A stretch of 64,000 bases of DNA from JAGVPT01 sp963827085 (GTDB lineage: Bacteria; Bacteroidota; Ignavibacteria; UBA10030; UBA8401): positions 186,001-250,000 of the forward strand of contig CAWGZY010000003.1 of NCBI GenBank assembly GCA_963827085.1, given 5' to 3'. The notes below the pieces were generated by a model. The model was not told where the DNA came from, searched no databases, and saw only the letters and a list, made by a program, of their open reading frames with translations. Positions 29,634-38,483 of the stretch are shown here, piece after piece; the stretch's first letter is position 1; each line of letters opens with the position of its first letter. Made by a program: the position numbers and the translations under genes.

Positions 29634-30929
29634 ATGAATCAACTCCACGATGCCGACGCCGAAGTCTACACGGCGATTAAGAATGAGCTCCACCGGCAAA
29701 ACACGAAACTCGAACTGATCGCGTCGGAGAATTTCGTCAGCCCTGCAGTTCTCGAGGCCGCCGGATGCATTATGACAAACAAATATGCGGAAGGCTACCC
29801 CGGCAAACGGTATTACGGCGGCTGCGAGTATGTGGATGTTGTCGAGAACCTTGCCCGGTCGCGGGTAAAGGAATTGTTCGGCGCCGAGTACGCAAATGTT
29901 CAGCCTCATTCGGGATCGCAGGCAAATATGGCCGTGTACTTCACGTTCATCAAACCGGGCGATAAAGTCCTGGGAATGAATCTTTCGCACGGAGGCCATT
30001 TGACGCACGGCTCGCCGGTGAATTTTTCGGGGCAGTTCTACAAGTTTTCAGCCTACGGAGTTTCAAAGGAAACCGGGCACATAGATTACAACGACGTGGA
30101 AGAGACCGCAAAGCGGGAGCGGCCCAAACTCATCACCGTCGGTGCGAGCGCATACTCGCGTAACATCGACTACAAAAAATTCCGGGAGATCGCCGACAGC
30201 GTCGGCGCTTTCCTTTTCGCCGACATCGCTCATCCCGCCGGGCTTATTGCCTCGAAGCTTTTGACCGACCCTCTCCCTTACTGTCATGTCGTCACGTCGA
30301 CGACGCACAAGACATTACGGGGCCCCCGCGGCGGACTTATTCTCGTGGGTAAAGATTTCGAAAACCCATTCGGCATCGTCGCTCCGAAATCGGGAAGGAA
30401 GAAAATGATCTCCGAGTTGTTGGATTCAATGGTCATTCCCGGAATTCAGGGAGGGCCGCTCATGCACATCATCGCAGCGAAGGCGGTAGCGTTTAAGGAA
30501 GCCCTGGAGCCGGGGTTTAAGGAATATTCAAAACAAGTGATTAAAAATGCGCAAGCCCTCGCCGACGCGATGGTGACCAAAGGTTACAATATCATTTCAG
30601 GGGGAACGGACAATCACCTGATGCTCATCGACCTTCGCAGCAAAAATGCCACGGGAAAAGATGCCCAGGAAGCGCTCGACGCCGCAGGGATTACGGTGAA
30701 TAAGAACGCAGTTCCCTTCGACGACAAGTCTCCCCTCATCACCAGTGGAATTCGCATCGGCACCCCCGCGCTGACTACGCGCGGGATGAAGGAATCTGAG
30801 ATGAGAATAGTTGCCGATTTTATCGACGAGGTAGTCTGCAATATCGGCAAACCGGCGGTATATGAGACGATGAAGAAAAAAGTTGCCGATCTTTGCGGAG
30901 GCTTTCCGCTCTATAAAGAGATGGCATAA
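29634..30929 (+). CDS. glyA: Serine hydroxymethyltransferase
   Basis: 431 aa from the ATG at 29634 (MNQLHDADAEVYTAIKNELH); upstream in-frame codons overlap rpiB and are not conserved. PLP enzyme with LELIASENFVSPAVLEAAG, NKYAEGYPGKRYYGGCEYVD, NVQPHSGSQANMAVYF and the PLP lysine in STTHKTLRGPRGG. Converts serine and tetrahydrofolate to glycine and methylene-THF. Normal length, intact. Confidence 0.97.
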   Translation: MNQLHDADAEVYTAIKNELHRQNTKLELIASENFVSPAVLEAAGCIMTNKYAEGYPGKRYYGGCEYVDVVENLARSRVKELFGAEYANVQPHSGSQANMAVYFTFIKPGDKVLGMNLSHGGHLTHGSPVNFSGQFYKFSAYGVSKETGHIDYNDVEETAKRERPKLITVGASAYSRNIDYKKFREIADSVGAFLFADIAHPAGLIASKLLTDPLPYCHVVTSTTHKTLRGPRGGLILVGKDFENPFGIVAPKSGRKKMISELLDSMVIPGIQGGPLMHIIAAKAVAFKEALEPGFKEYSKQVIKNAQALADAMVTKGYNIISGGTDNHLMLIDLRSKNATGKDAQEALDAAGITVNKNAVPFDDKSPLITSGIRIGTPALTTRGMKESEMRIVADFIDEVVCNIGKPAVYETMKKKVADLCGGFPLYKEMA

Positions 30930-31010
30930 TAGATTTGAACAAAAAATTTCCGTGCGGAATACTTTGGCAATGAGGTTCCGCAGGACAAGCGACTGAATCG
31001 CCAGTACCCA

Positions 31011-31770
31011 ATGGCAGAACAACTACCCGGCAACGACAGCAATACACGAGAAATGTCGTTTTTCGACCATCTCGAAGAGCTCCGTTGGAGAATCATCAAA
31101 GGCTTGAGCGCTCTTGTTCTCGCATCGATGGTCTGCGCTTTCTTCTCGGACTTCCTTGTTCAGGATGTCCTGCTCGGGCCGCTCCATGCGGCGCATCTGA
31201 AAGTACAAGTTACTCTCCCCCTACGGTATCGTTGTCCTGTACATGGAGGTGATTATTTATGCGGGACTTATTGTCAGCATGCCGGTGCTCCTCTATCAAC
31301 TCTGGAAGTTCGTTGCGCCGGGTCTCATGCCAAACGAACGCCAGTACATTTGGCGGATTGTTTTTTTTACATCGTTTTGTTTCCTTGCGGGAGTTGTCTT
31401 CGGGTATTTCGTTCTTCTTCCAACGGCGTTGACATTTTTTGCCGCGTTTGGTACTCAAAATATCGACCTGAACATTGCTGCCGACCGTTACATCACGTTC
31501 ATCATGAACGTGATCCTCGCTTCGGGTATTGTCTTCGAGCTTCCCATGATTTCATATTTTCTCACCAAGCTTGGCTTTTTAACGCCCGCGTTCATGAGAC
31601 ATTACCGGCGGCATGCGATCGTGGTCATCCTTATCCTCGCGGCAATCGTGAACCCGACGCCCGAACTCTTCACACAAATCCTGCTCGCTGCCCCGATGTT
31701 GGTGTTGTATGAAATCAGTATTTTCGTATCGAAGTTTGCGCAGAAAAAGGAACCCAACCCCGCAGCATGA
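31011..31770 (+). pseudogene. tatC: Tat translocase subunit TatC, one frameshift
   Basis: About 252 codons in two frames. Frame 1 gives EMSFFDHLEELRWRIIKGLS, the TatC N-terminal signature, up to HLKVQ. Frame 2 resumes with PYGIVVLYMEVIIYAGLIVS and runs through the remaining helices to KKEPNPAA. One extra base lies near 31212-31226; removing one C of the CCCCC run (31218-31222) restores VTLPYGIVVLYMEV. TatC recognises twin-arginine signal peptides, and two Tat-type signals occur at 36.9 and 37.6 kb. Four-base overlap with the next gene. True mutation or homopolymer error cannot be separated here. Confidence 0.87.
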
Positions 31771-32756
31771 AACGACTTCAATCTATAAGTCTTGATGAAA
31801 TCAAAGCACCGGTGAGCGATGAGCTGCAGGAGTTCGGGAAGCACTTCAAGCATTCAATGCGTTCGACCGTCCTCCTTGTCGACACGGTCGCGCGGTACAT
31901 CGTTAAGCAAAAAGGGAAAAGGATCCGGCCCATTCTTGTCTTCCTTGCTGCAAAAGCATGCGGGCAAATCACCGAGAGCACCTACCGCGGCGCAACGCTT
32001 GTCGAAATCCTCCACACGGCAACCCTCGTCCATGACGATGTCGTCGACGACGCCGACACACGGCGCGGGCTTGCATCGATTAATGCCGTATGGAAGAACA
32101 AAGTCGCGGTGTTGATGGGAGACTACCTTCTCTCGACCGGGTTAATGCTCTCGCTGAAGTATGAAGACCATTATTTTTTGAACTCAGTGTCCGACGCCGT
32201 CCGCCGGATGAGCGAGGGGGAAATTCTGCAGATTCAAAAAAGCCGTGAGCTTGACATCGACGAAGAAACCTACCTGAAAATTATTTCGGATAAGACAGCC
32301 TCACTCCTCTCCACGTGTTCCGTCATCGGCGCTGCGAGCGCGACGACCGACACGGACCGAAGGCAATTGATGAGGGATTTCGGCGAGAATGTCGGGATGG
32401 CGTTTCAAATCCGAGACGATCTGTTCGATTATACAAGCAGGAAGAACATTATCGGGAAACCGATCGGCGGAGATATGAAAGAGAAAAAGATCACTCTTCC
32501 CCTGATCCGATCGTTCCAACAGGCTCCGAAAAAAGAATCGCGCAGAATTTTGAGAATGATCAGGAACGGCGCAAAGAGCAAGGACGTCGAAACCGTCATT
32601 GCGTTCGCTCACCAGTACGGCGGAATTGAATACGCCGTTGCAAAAGCCGAGTATTACAGCAAACAAGCGCGCGAATGTTTGCATCCGCTTCCGGATTCCC
32701 CCGCAAAAGAAGCTTTGATGATGTTCGTCGATTTCGTCATGGAGCGAACGAAATAG
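31767..32756 (+). CDS. Polyprenyl diphosphate synthase (IspB-like)
   Basis: 329 aa trans-prenyltransferase. First Asp-rich motif in TLVHDDVVDDADTRRG, second in MAFQIRDDLFDYTS, plus KGKRIRPILVFLAAKACG at the IPP-binding site and IGKPIGGDMKEKKITLPLIR. It makes a long-chain polyprenyl diphosphate, probably the menaquinone side chain; chain length is not certain from sequence. Starts inside the tatC stop (ATGA), last gene of the plus-strand set. Confidence 0.9.
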   Translation: MKRLQSISLDEIKAPVSDELQEFGKHFKHSMRSTVLLVDTVARYIVKQKGKRIRPILVFLAAKACGQITESTYRGATLVEILHTATLVHDDVVDDADTRRGLASINAVWKNKVAVLMGDYLLSTGLMLSLKYEDHYFLNSVSDAVRRMSEGEILQIQKSRELDIDEETYLKIISDKTASLLSTCSVIGAASATTDTDRRQLMRDFGENVGMAFQIRDDLFDYTSRKNIIGKPIGGDMKEKKITLPLIRSFQQAPKKESRRILRMIRNGAKSKDVETVIAFAHQYGGIEYAVAKAEYYSKQARECLHPLPDSPAKEALMMFVDFVMERTK

Positions 32757-32788
32757 AATAGCGCCGCAAAGCCCTCCGACCCGCCACT

Positions 32789-33142
32789 TCACCGTTCGTA
32801 TCTGTCGCCGTGGCTTTTGGGAACCGAGAAGACAAGAAACGACAAATCCTCCGAAGTCTCGTTGCACATCCGATGTGAAATTCCTGGGTGGACTTCTATG
32901 CCCTGATGTTTTTCGAGAACGATCTGCTCCCCATCAAAATCCACCGTTGCCGTCCCGTCAAGAACAAAAAAGAACTGCCGCGCAAACTTGTGAAAATGCA
33001 TTTTCTCCGACGTCCCCGGAGGCATTCGTTCCTGAATCACGCTGAAGTCGTCCCGGTTGAGAAGGTGCCAACCATCGCAACCATCTCCCCAGAGATAGCG
33101 TTCTGCGTTCTTGACGCTCGCTGGTTTCCATTCAAGCTCCAT
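32789..33142 (-). CDS. Small cupin-domain protein
   Basis: 117 aa single cupin. Metal ligands are visible in MHFHKFARQFFFVLDGTATV (motif 1, HxH) and IEVHPGISHRMCNETSED (motif 2). Such one-domain cupins bind a divalent metal and include small isomerases, oxygenases and regulators; no substrate can be named. It converges with the polyprenyl synthase gene 32 bp away. Confidence 0.75.
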   Translation of the reverse strand: MELEWKPASVKNAERYLWGDGCDGWHLLNRDDFSVIQERMPPGTSEKMHFHKFARQFFFVLDGTATVDFDGEQIVLEKHQGIEVHPGISHRMCNETSEDLSFLVFSVPKSHGDRYER

Positions 33143-33221
33143 GAGTTTGCCCGTTATACACCGTCTCGAACATCGGAACCAATCCTAAAAAAACGTCTCA
33201 GCATTTTGACTTTCGCGGAGG

Positions 33222-33761
33222 TCATTTCGGCCAACTGTCCGGTACGTACCTCTCTTTAATTATTTTCATGTGGTGCATTTCGTGGCCGGCGATCTGATAT
33301 GCCAATGCACGCACGCTCGCAGGATTTCCATTTGCGATTCCCTTCCGCAGGATTTCTTCTTCGTTAAAGCTCTCGAACAGCGTTACCGTCGCTTCTCTGA
33401 CCGCACCATATTCCCGAAAAATATCTGCGAGGCTTCGTTCATTCGCTCTGGAGAACGGAACATAATCATCCTGCTCATAACCGGGTAAGGCTGTCGCGTC
33501 GTTTCGGGCAAAACGCAATGCCCGGTACGCAAAGATTCGTTCAGTATCCATGATATGGACGAGCGTTTCCTTGATGGTCCATTTCCCCACAGCATAACGA
33601 TAGATGAGTTTACTTTCCGGCAACGAGAGAACAAACTTCTTCATTGACACGTAATTGTCTTTCACATGCGTGAGCACAGAGCCGTCATCCGGCAACAAGT
33701 TGATGTACATGATGGTATACGGTGCATATTCCCCTTCTTTTGGCTTTGGTATTTTGAGCAT
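33222..33761 (-). CDS. DinB/YfiT-type metal-dependent protein
   Basis: 179 aa from the ATG at 33761 (MLKIPKPKEGEYAPYTIMYI); 21 extra upstream codons are basic and less family-like. Four-helix DinB-like fold: WTIKETLVHIMDTERIFAYR with the first His ligand, and QIAGHEMHHMKIIKERYV with the HxxxH pair. Members are thiol (for example bacillithiol) S-transferases or mycothiol-like enzymes. The substrate is unknown here. Confidence 0.75.
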   Translation of the reverse strand: MLKIPKPKEGEYAPYTIMYINLLPDDGSVLTHVKDNYVSMKKFVLSLPESKLIYRYAVGKWTIKETLVHIMDTERIFAYRALRFARNDATALPGYEQDDYVPFSRANERSLADIFREYGAVREATVTLFESFNEEEILRKGIANGNPASVRALAYQIAGHEMHHMKIIKERYVPDSWPK

Positions 33762-33849
33762 ATAAAAATTTCCCGCTGAGATTTGTTTTTTGATCCGGCC
33801 CGGGATTCGACGCCGTCGCTGCATCGAATGTATGAATCTGAAGCCGATT

Positions 33850-34209
33850 TTACAACAGCAATAACGCTAACGCTGCAATTGCCGGGAGTGCTTGTTTATA
33901 AAAAATTGATTTATGTGCGGTCATTGCACCGTAGATGCCGGCGACAATAACACAGCCGATAAAGAAGAGAGCAATGTTTTTTGACCACACAATATCCCGG
34001 ATGAGTAATGACCACGTCAAACCCGCAGCGAGAAATCCGTTATAGAGTCCTTGATTGGCAGCGAGAACCTTTGTCTTATCGAACAAGTCGCCGGAGAGGG
34101 ATGAGAACACTTTTCTCCCACGCGTTGTCCATGCAAACATTTCCAACCAAAGGATGTACAAGTGTTCGATGGCCACAAGCGCAACGCATATTTTTGCGTA
34201 CGTAGACAT
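33850..34209 (-). CDS. DUF1304 membrane protein
   Basis: 119 aa with four predicted helices (near 4-24, 52-70, 76-95, 102-118). N-terminal AKICVALVAIEHLYILWLEM and NQGLYNGFLAAGLTW are the DUF1304 signature. Function of the family is unknown. It ends about 25 bases before the basic upstream extension of the DinB-like gene. Confidence 0.8.
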   Translation of the reverse strand: MSTYAKICVALVAIEHLYILWLEMFAWTTRGRKVFSSLSGDLFDKTKVLAANQGLYNGFLAAGLTWSLLIRDIVWSKNIALFFIGCVIVAGIYGAMTAHKSIFYKQALPAIAALALLLL

Positions 34210-34269
34210 ATTCTATCATCTCACTTATTCTTAGCTGACCTCGTTGAGCCTCTAATCATTGCGTACAAT

Positions 34270-34307
34270 AATCGCTCCCAAGGCTTCACCAGCGCTTAGG
34301 AGCGATT
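34270..34307. terminator. Hairpin after the T9SS cargo gene
   Basis: AATCGCTCCCAAG and CTTAGGAGCGATT pair over about 13 bases with one mismatch and a 12-base loop, 24 bases beyond the stop of the minus-strand gene ending at 34331. The downstream tract is only partly T-rich (ATTATTGT), so it is a modest intrinsic terminator candidate. Confidence 0.5.
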
Positions 34308-34330
34308 TGTGCATAGCCATCTTATCGAAG

Positions 34331-35755
34331 CTACTTCAGCAGCATCAGTTTCTTTATTTGCATAGTACTGCCGAATTGAAGCCGGGCAAAATAAACACCG
34401 CTCGCCAGCCGCGATGCATCGAACGTCGCTTGATAATATTCTCCCCCTTTTGCGTTGTCATTAAAGAGCGTGGCCACTTCCTGACCGATCGTGTTGTAGA
34501 CTCTCAGTGTTGCACGCCCGTCGCCCGGCACAGCGAATTCAATCGTCGTGGTCGGATTGAACGGATTAGGATAGTTCTGCAAAAGCGTAAACACCTTCGG
34601 TGCGAGACCGACTTCGACTTGAATCTCCTGAGAATATGTAAAGGCACCGTTATTGTCTATCTGTTTTATACGGTACGAATAGGAGCCCGCTGCACTGACC
34701 CGATCAGTAAAAGAATAACTCTTTGGTGAATTGGAAGTTCCCGCGCCGGGGACTGAACCGACCGTTGTCCACACGGTCCCAGGCCATCCCTCTTCCAAAG
34801 AGAGGATTCTTTCGATATCAAACTCTGCGCTATTAATTTCCGTTGCGGTCGCCCATTGCAACTGAGCGGTTAAGTAATTTGTTGTGGCGGAAAATGTGGC
34901 AAGCTCTATCGGAAGACTAAGGGGATATCCAATCGTCATCCCTTGCGTATACGGCGCAGAAGTTAACGTATCAATCGTTCCGCCGACGATGTGGTAGCGC
35001 AAAATATGGTTGGTAAGAATATCGGACCAATAGAGATTCGTGTGGGTCCCATCGAACGCCATGCCTCGCGTATTAGCCGATGCGACGGCAATATTTACTT
35101 GCGGTGCGGGAAGCGTACCGCTGTAATCCGCTTCCTTCAAAGAATCAGCCCCCGTGTTGATCCAATAAATCAGGTGCGATGACTGGTCTATGGCAAACGA
35201 CCACGCCTGCGAGATATTCGCGACAACGGTTTTTACGTTAAGTCCGGTGGTGTCGCACGACATGATTGTTTTCCACGGAGACGACTCGTTGAGCCAGTAA
35301 AGCCTATGCGTGTTAAAATCCATCGAAAGAAAACCGGGAGAATAGACCGATGTAATCAGAACATCATGAATATTGGTCCCGCCGGTATTAGCGCCGCGGA
35401 TTTTGTTTGTTCCGGCTTCCGTCCAATAAAGAGAAGATCCATCCACCACGATCCCGCGGGGTATCCCGCTGCCATAATTTACAATGTTGATGAGTTTCGT
35501 GATAGTAGGTGAATGGTTGTATGCCACTTTGATCGCCTTATTATTCGGCTCAGTCCAGTAGATTGCGGACGAAGTGGTTGCAATGCCGTACGCTCCGCTT
35601 AATCCGGCAGAAAGACTTTCCGGCGTAAAGGTTGCGAGGTCTGCACTCCGGAGCGTTGACGTCCCCCCTTCAAGCCAGAAGAGAGATTGTGAATGAAGGG
35701 AGACAGTCAAAAAAAGAACGAGTAAGAATGCACAATGTAATTTTATATTCTTCAT
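34331..35755 (-). CDS. YWTD-type propeller protein with T9SS sorting domain
   Basis: 474 aa from the ATG at 35755 (signal peptide MKNIKLHCAFLLVLFLTVSL). Residues about 25-320 contain six repeats of the LDL-receptor YWTD type: LFWLEGGTSTLRSADL, IYWTEPNNKAIKVAY, LYWTEAGTNKIRGAN, LYWLNESSPWKTIM, IYWINTGADSLKEAD, LYWSDILTNHILRY. A fibronectin-like segment follows, and the C-terminus NYPNPFNPTTTIEFAVPGDG to MQIKKLMLLK is a classic type A T9SS sorting signal. Exported surface protein, ligand unknown. Follows the tail-collar genes by 16 bp and is probably co-transcribed with them. Confidence 0.82.
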   Translation of the reverse strand: MKNIKLHCAFLLVLFLTVSLHSQSLFWLEGGTSTLRSADLATFTPESLSAGLSGAYGIATTSSAIYWTEPNNKAIKVAYNHSPTITKLINIVNYGSGIPRGIVVDGSSLYWTEAGTNKIRGANTGGTNIHDVLITSVYSPGFLSMDFNTHRLYWLNESSPWKTIMSCDTTGLNVKTVVANISQAWSFAIDQSSHLIYWINTGADSLKEADYSGTLPAPQVNIAVASANTRGMAFDGTHTNLYWSDILTNHILRYHIVGGTIDTLTSAPYTQGMTIGYPLSLPIELATFSATTNYLTAQLQWATATEINSAEFDIERILSLEEGWPGTVWTTVGSVPGAGTSNSPKSYSFTDRVSAAGSYSYRIKQIDNNGAFTYSQEIQVEVGLAPKVFTLLQNYPNPFNPTTTIEFAVPGDGRATLRVYNTIGQEVATLFNDNAKGGEYYQATFDASRLASGVYFARLQFGSTMQIKKLMLLK

Positions 35756-35771
35756 AGTTTGGTTCCCCTTC

Positions 35772-36965
35772 TTAACCTTGTGATGGATAAACACCGAACA
35801 ACGAAATGATGTAATTGATCGCCAGGTACGGCGGCATGTTCGGATGCGGCTGAGAACCGCCGGTGTTGTATGTTCCCGACGCACTCATAGCCTCTGTAAC
35901 TCCCGAACCAAATTGCGGAACTCCTTCGAGATTTGCGGCAATATAATTACCAGCCGGGCTCTTTGTCGTCCCAACTTGCGAACTGACTTGCACAATATGA
36001 TTATGTCCGGGAATCTCGTTCGTCGTTAGTGTTACGTTTTCTTCACCCCCCATTTCTCCGAGAATTCTGTTCGTCAGTCCTGGTCCCTGCCCCGCGCCGA
36101 TAGGAACGCGTCCCCGAAGATCGGGAAGGGCAAACGTGGTTATTCCGTTTCCGCCAAAGGTCGTTCCGAGAAGATTATAGAGAACCTCGTATGAGGATAT
36201 GCTAAGCAACGCACCGTTGCATACGGCCCAGCCTGTTAGAAGACTTGGATTGCCGCAGAACATTTTTATTTCGCCGACATAAGGGTTCTGTGCACCGTCA
36301 AAAATTCCTGTCGTCGCAATACAGACGTTGAACACCTGATACGGAGACATATTGTTGTGCGGCTGGTTTCCACCTGCCGCCGATAGTGTGTTTGCACCAA
36401 GCGATAACTCTCCCGCCGGACTGAATACGTGATCGTGTTCCGCATTCGACGCATAGACCAGACCTGCCGGACTATTGCTTGTACCGTCGGAAGCGTTTGC
36501 TTGAAGCGTATGATTATGAGAGGGCATTTCGGTTTGAAGGAGTGTGACGGCGGTGCTTCCACCATAGCTTCCCGTATCGAAGAGCGGAAGGCCGGGCCCC
36601 TGACCAGTGCCAATCGGAACGGACGCCTGCAAATTGGGCAATGCGAAATTGGTTCTACCATCGCCGCCAAAATAAGTCCCAATGAGAGAAAAAAGGGCCG
36701 TGTTCTGAGCGATAGCAAGAAGCTGTCCATTACACAATGCCCATCCAACCGGCGCAAAGTTATACGGGGTAATCATCAACTCAGCCAGCATCGCTGGGGA
36801 ATCCATTATTTCTGTAACTGATTTCGGCTTGACGGTAGTGTCCCCTGCAAAAACATTTGTCATGCCGGAAAGCAACGTCCCTCCCGCAATGCCGGCAAGA
36901 GCTTTTTTCAAGAAACTTCGCCGGGGAGATTCTTTTACCACTGCATCATGTGTATCAGTTTTCAT
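35772..36965 (-). CDS. Tat-exported protein with two tail-collar domains
   Basis: 397 aa; ATG at 36965 is preceded by AAAGG. Twin-arginine signal SPRRSFLKKALAGIAGGTLL. Two collar domains follow (about 60-215 and 222-395): first with FAPVGWALCNGQLLAI, GGDGRTNFALPNLQASVPIG, MPSHNHTL, QPHNNMSPYQVFNVCI; second with LTGWAVCNGALLSI, GGNGITTFALPDLRGRVPIG, IPGHNHIV, QPHPNMPPYLAINYII. In phages collar domains trimerise in tail fibres; bacterial copies (microcystin-dependent-protein type) have no firm role. HxH pairs could bind metal. Confidence 0.78.
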   Translation of the reverse strand: MKTDTHDAVVKESPRRSFLKKALAGIAGGTLLSGMTNVFAGDTTVKPKSVTEIMDSPAMLAELMITPYNFAPVGWALCNGQLLAIAQNTALFSLIGTYFGGDGRTNFALPNLQASVPIGTGQGPGLPLFDTGSYGGSTAVTLLQTEMPSHNHTLQANASDGTSNSPAGLVYASNAEHDHVFSPAGELSLGANTLSAAGGNQPHNNMSPYQVFNVCIATTGIFDGAQNPYVGEIKMFCGNPSLLTGWAVCNGALLSISSYEVLYNLLGTTFGGNGITTFALPDLRGRVPIGAGQGPGLTNRILGEMGGEENVTLTTNEIPGHNHIVQVSSQVGTTKSPAGNYIAANLEGVPQFGSGVTEAMSASGTYNTGGSQPHPNMPPYLAINYIISLFGVYPSQG

Positions 36966-37022
36966 TTTTTTACCTTTCACACAATTTTTCGATCCGTTTA
37001 CTGCCGCATAAGGATACGACCT

Positions 37023-37709
37023 TTAACTGCGGCTGGGGAAAATACCAGAGACTGCAATGATAAAATTCAACACAAGATACGGAGGCATATTATCGTGGGG
37101 TTGACTTCCACCAACAATTGAAACTCCATTTGCTTCCATTGTTTGATTGACGGAGGTACCATACTGGTACACACCTTCCGAGCTCACCGCCGGGATGTTG
37201 CTGAGCGCTGCATTCGAAGACCCGATGCTGCCCGATGCCTTCACCTCGTGCGCGTGGGAAGGCAATTCAGGGAGAATAAGTGTGTGGTTCTCTTCCCCGG
37301 CTGTCTGACCGAGTACAAAGCCGGTCCCAACGTGTACCGGCATACGCCCGCGAAGGTCCGGGAGAACGAATGTAGTAACTCCATTACCGCCATACGTCGT
37401 GCCGATGAGTGCGAATAGTGCTGTATACTGATTGATTGCCAATGTTTGTCCGTTACATAATAACCATCCAGTCGGTGCATAGTTTATGGGCCACGGTATG
37501 ATTTGCCCGAGGAATGGAGTAATCGATGCTACGTCTTTCGTGCCGAGAGGTTTGATGTCCTTGGCTTGTGAAACTCCTTTGCCCAACGCAAACACTTTCT
37601 GAAAGCTGACGGCGGCCGCTGCGATCAGGGCTGCTTTGCCAAGCCGTGAAAGAATATTCCGCCGCGCAATGGTTTCGGTCGCTGCAGAAGTATCTTGGTG
37701 TTGATCCAT
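37023..37709 (-). CDS. Tat-exported single tail-collar-domain protein
   Basis: 228 aa with SD GGAGGGAACC before the ATG. N-terminus ATETIARRNILSRLGKAALI is a Tat-like signal. One collar domain: YAPTGWLLCNGQTLAINQYT, GGNGVTTFVLPDLRGRMPVH, LPSHAHEV, QPHDNMPPYLVLNFII. It matches the second domain of the downstream gene (57 bp away), so the pair arose by duplication. Probably the first gene of a three-gene unit ending in the T9SS propeller protein. Confidence 0.77.
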   Translation of the reverse strand: MDQHQDTSAATETIARRNILSRLGKAALIAAAAVSFQKVFALGKGVSQAKDIKPLGTKDVASITPFLGQIIPWPINYAPTGWLLCNGQTLAINQYTALFALIGTTYGGNGVTTFVLPDLRGRMPVHVGTGFVLGQTAGEENHTLILPELPSHAHEVKASGSIGSSNAALSNIPAVSSEGVYQYGTSVNQTMEANGVSIVGGSQPHDNMPPYLVLNFIIAVSGIFPSRS

Positions 37710-38219
37710 GGTTCCCTCCTTTAATGGATGATTAATTGATGTTGAATCATTCTCATGTTTTGGGTTGAGCGGTCTTTTAGATATTCCATGATGCCTGTTA
37801 ACGCGGGATTGTCCCGAAAAGCATCCCGACCGGGCAGCAACCTGTTATTATGCTATGCCGATTCGTCTATTCATCATACAGAAGCATAACGAAGCGGACG
37901 CTAATAATAAAATAAATTTAGTTCAATGGTATTGGCGCACTTTATCGGCTAGGTAGGTCGTGGCCGAAAGGCTGTATGCAAGATACGACGTGGAAGAATA
38001 AAAGGCAAATCAATAATCCTCGCCGCAAGCAGCGAGGTATTTGTCATGCCAGCGGACGCTGGCATCTAGATTCTGGATTCCGGCTTTAGCCGGAACATGT
38101 TTTTTTTACATGCTCAATACAAATAAGGTTGTTCACCCTGAGTAAGTGATCCTCGCCGAGTCGAGTCTTCGACCGCTCGAAGAGCGGGAGAACGCATCGA
38201 AGGGCTAACACAAAACCAC
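37710..38219. other. Intergenic region with REP-like hairpins
   Basis: 510 bp without a convincing gene. At 38044-38100 two adjacent hairpins (ATGCCAGC/GCTGGCAT and TTCCGGC/GCCGGAA) match the core of the 131-bp MITEs at 39743 and 46805 in inverse order but lack their ends, so this is a related palindromic unit. A second palindromic patch with TCGAGTCTTCGACC and CTCGAAGAGCGGGAG lies at about 38155-38205. The promoter of the collar genes should lie near 37720-37800; no clear boxes seen. Confidence 0.5.
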
Positions 38220-38459
38220 TTATGAGATAGGTTCTAGTTCTTCCTCAGTATATTCTATTGTTTTGAGGATTCTTGAAAACCGTTCGGGCATCACGGCAAA
38301 CGCATGGTCCCAGCAGAGGGTATGCGCAATGAACCAATTTGCGAGCGTATCGCCGTCATCGTTCGACCATCGATCCCAATGACCGTCGCTCGGCCGCTGA
38401 ATTCTCCACGAGAATTTCTTTCCGCACTGGCTGCACTTCGAGTTTTTGATCATGGACAT
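38220..38459 (-). CDS. Small zinc-ribbon-like protein
   Basis: 79 aa preceded by AAGGAG at normal distance. CSQCGKKFSWRIQRPSDGHW shows one CxxC pair; a further Cys and His occur in HTLCWDHAFAVM. Acidic C-terminus. Not recognised as a known family. It starts 24 bases after the NlpC/P60 gene stop, so the two are probably co-transcribed. Confidence 0.6.
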   Translation of the reverse strand: MSMIKNSKCSQCGKKFSWRIQRPSDGHWDRWSNDDGDTLANWFIAHTLCWDHAFAVMPERFSRILKTIEYTEEELEPIS

Positions 38460-38483
38460 GAATAGTTCTCCTTGTATTTTGCA

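Noticed and set aside
35772..37709. Prophage remnant suggested by tail-collar domains
   Set aside because: No integrase, capsid, portal or other phage gene nearby, and both proteins carry Tat export signals.
38155..38205. tRNA-like or ncRNA candidate in the palindromic patch
   Set aside because: No cloverleaf, no TTCGA-type T-loop with acceptor stem; looks like dispersed palindromic repeat.
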